A stretch of 55,893 nt of DNA. It comes from Halomonadaceae bacterium T82-2 (lineage in GTDB: Bacteria > Pseudomonadota > Gammaproteobacteria > Pseudomonadales > Halomonadaceae). Location of the stretch: contig LSBP01000025.1 of the NCBI GenBank assembly GCA_001577635.1, positions 1-55,893 of the forward strand, given 5' to 3'. The notes under the pieces are model-generated. The model was not told the origin of the DNA. It did not search any database and was given only the letters and a program-made list of their open reading frames with translations. This document shows, one piece after another, positions 55,816 to 55,893 of the stretch. Each line of letters begins with the position of its first letter. Within the stretch, counting starts at the first letter, position 1. Both the position numbers and the translations under genes were made by a program.

Positions 55816-55839
55816 CCGGCAGCCCGGCAGGGCTGCCGG
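55816..55839. repeat. hairpin near the right edge
   Basis: A perfect 10-bp stem (55816-55825 with 55830-55839) with a GGCA loop lies about 95 bases after the last gene. No T-run follows. The A-run and CCCCG at 55884-55893 may be the start of a terminator for a convergent gene beyond the window. Nothing else was seen in 55721-55893. Confidence 0.5.
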
Positions 55840-55893
55840 GATCGGCCGAGGGGGAGCCGGCCACATTTCCCGGCCCCAAACGCAAAAACCCCG

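Overview
This is a GC-rich (about two thirds G+C by eye) chromosomal window from a gammaproteobacterium. Gene content and order are of the Pseudomonas/Halomonas type: pilT/pilU divergent from yggS-proC-yggT-metX-metW; dksA-gluQ-cbrA-cbrB-(crcZ)-pcnB-folK-panBC; and grpE-dnaK-dnaJ...dapB-carAB-greA/yhbY-rlmE-ftsH-folP-glmM-tpiA-secG-tRNAs-rimP-nusA-infB-rbfA-truB-rpsO-pnp. The acidic proteins, panD next to panC and protein details fit Halomonadaceae best. That family assignment is inference, not proven by the window.

Layout. 1-4813: tyrS, anmK and the type IV pilus retraction ATPases pilU and pilT. 4861-9238: PLP homeostasis protein, proC, yggT, metX-metW and a small Rieske protein. 9197-11153: sfsA and a class I aminotransferase on the minus strand. 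11392-18171: dksA, gluQ, a small membrane ORF resembling cbrX, the sensor kinase/transporter fusion cbrA, the sigma-54 activator cbrB, and then about 940 bases without a protein gene. That stretch holds a sigma-54 promoter and a CA-repeat-rich RNA resembling CrcZ. 18310-24897: pcnB, folK, panB, panC, panD, an acetyl-CoA acetyltransferase and hisC. 24987-45839 (minus strand except yhbY): the large translation/RNA-processing block, two tRNAs, secG, tpiA, glmM, folP, ftsH, rlmE, greA, carB and carA. 46137-47955: dapB and a DMT-family exporter. 48067-49011: a lone HNH nuclease resembling sulfur-binding-domain (phosphorothioate-sensing) restriction enzymes. 49083-52976: dnaJ, dnaK and grpE under a sigma-32 promoter. 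53173-55720: LexA-boxed recN and a YoaK-family membrane protein.

How it works together. Most genes are housekeeping: translation, RNA decay, cell-wall, pyrimidine/arginine, folate and pantothenate precursors, and chaperones. The most distinctive regulatory unit is CbrA-CbrB plus a CrcZ-like RNA. CbrB carries the GAFTGA motif and should drive the -24/-12 promoter at 17657. The RNA downstream carries about eight AACAACAA-like tracts, the type that titrates Hfq/Crc and relieves carbon catabolite repression in pseudomonads. A near-identical 17-base element lies upstream of the RNA promoter and again upstream of panB, which suggests shared control.

Oddities: dnaJ has an in-frame amber codon 31 codons before its conserved C-terminal end. 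The initiator tRNA has U1/U72 in place of the usual C1/A72. sfsA carries a 15-bp tandem-repeat expansion and overlaps the Rieske gene tail-to-tail. carA and ftsH appear to start at TTG.
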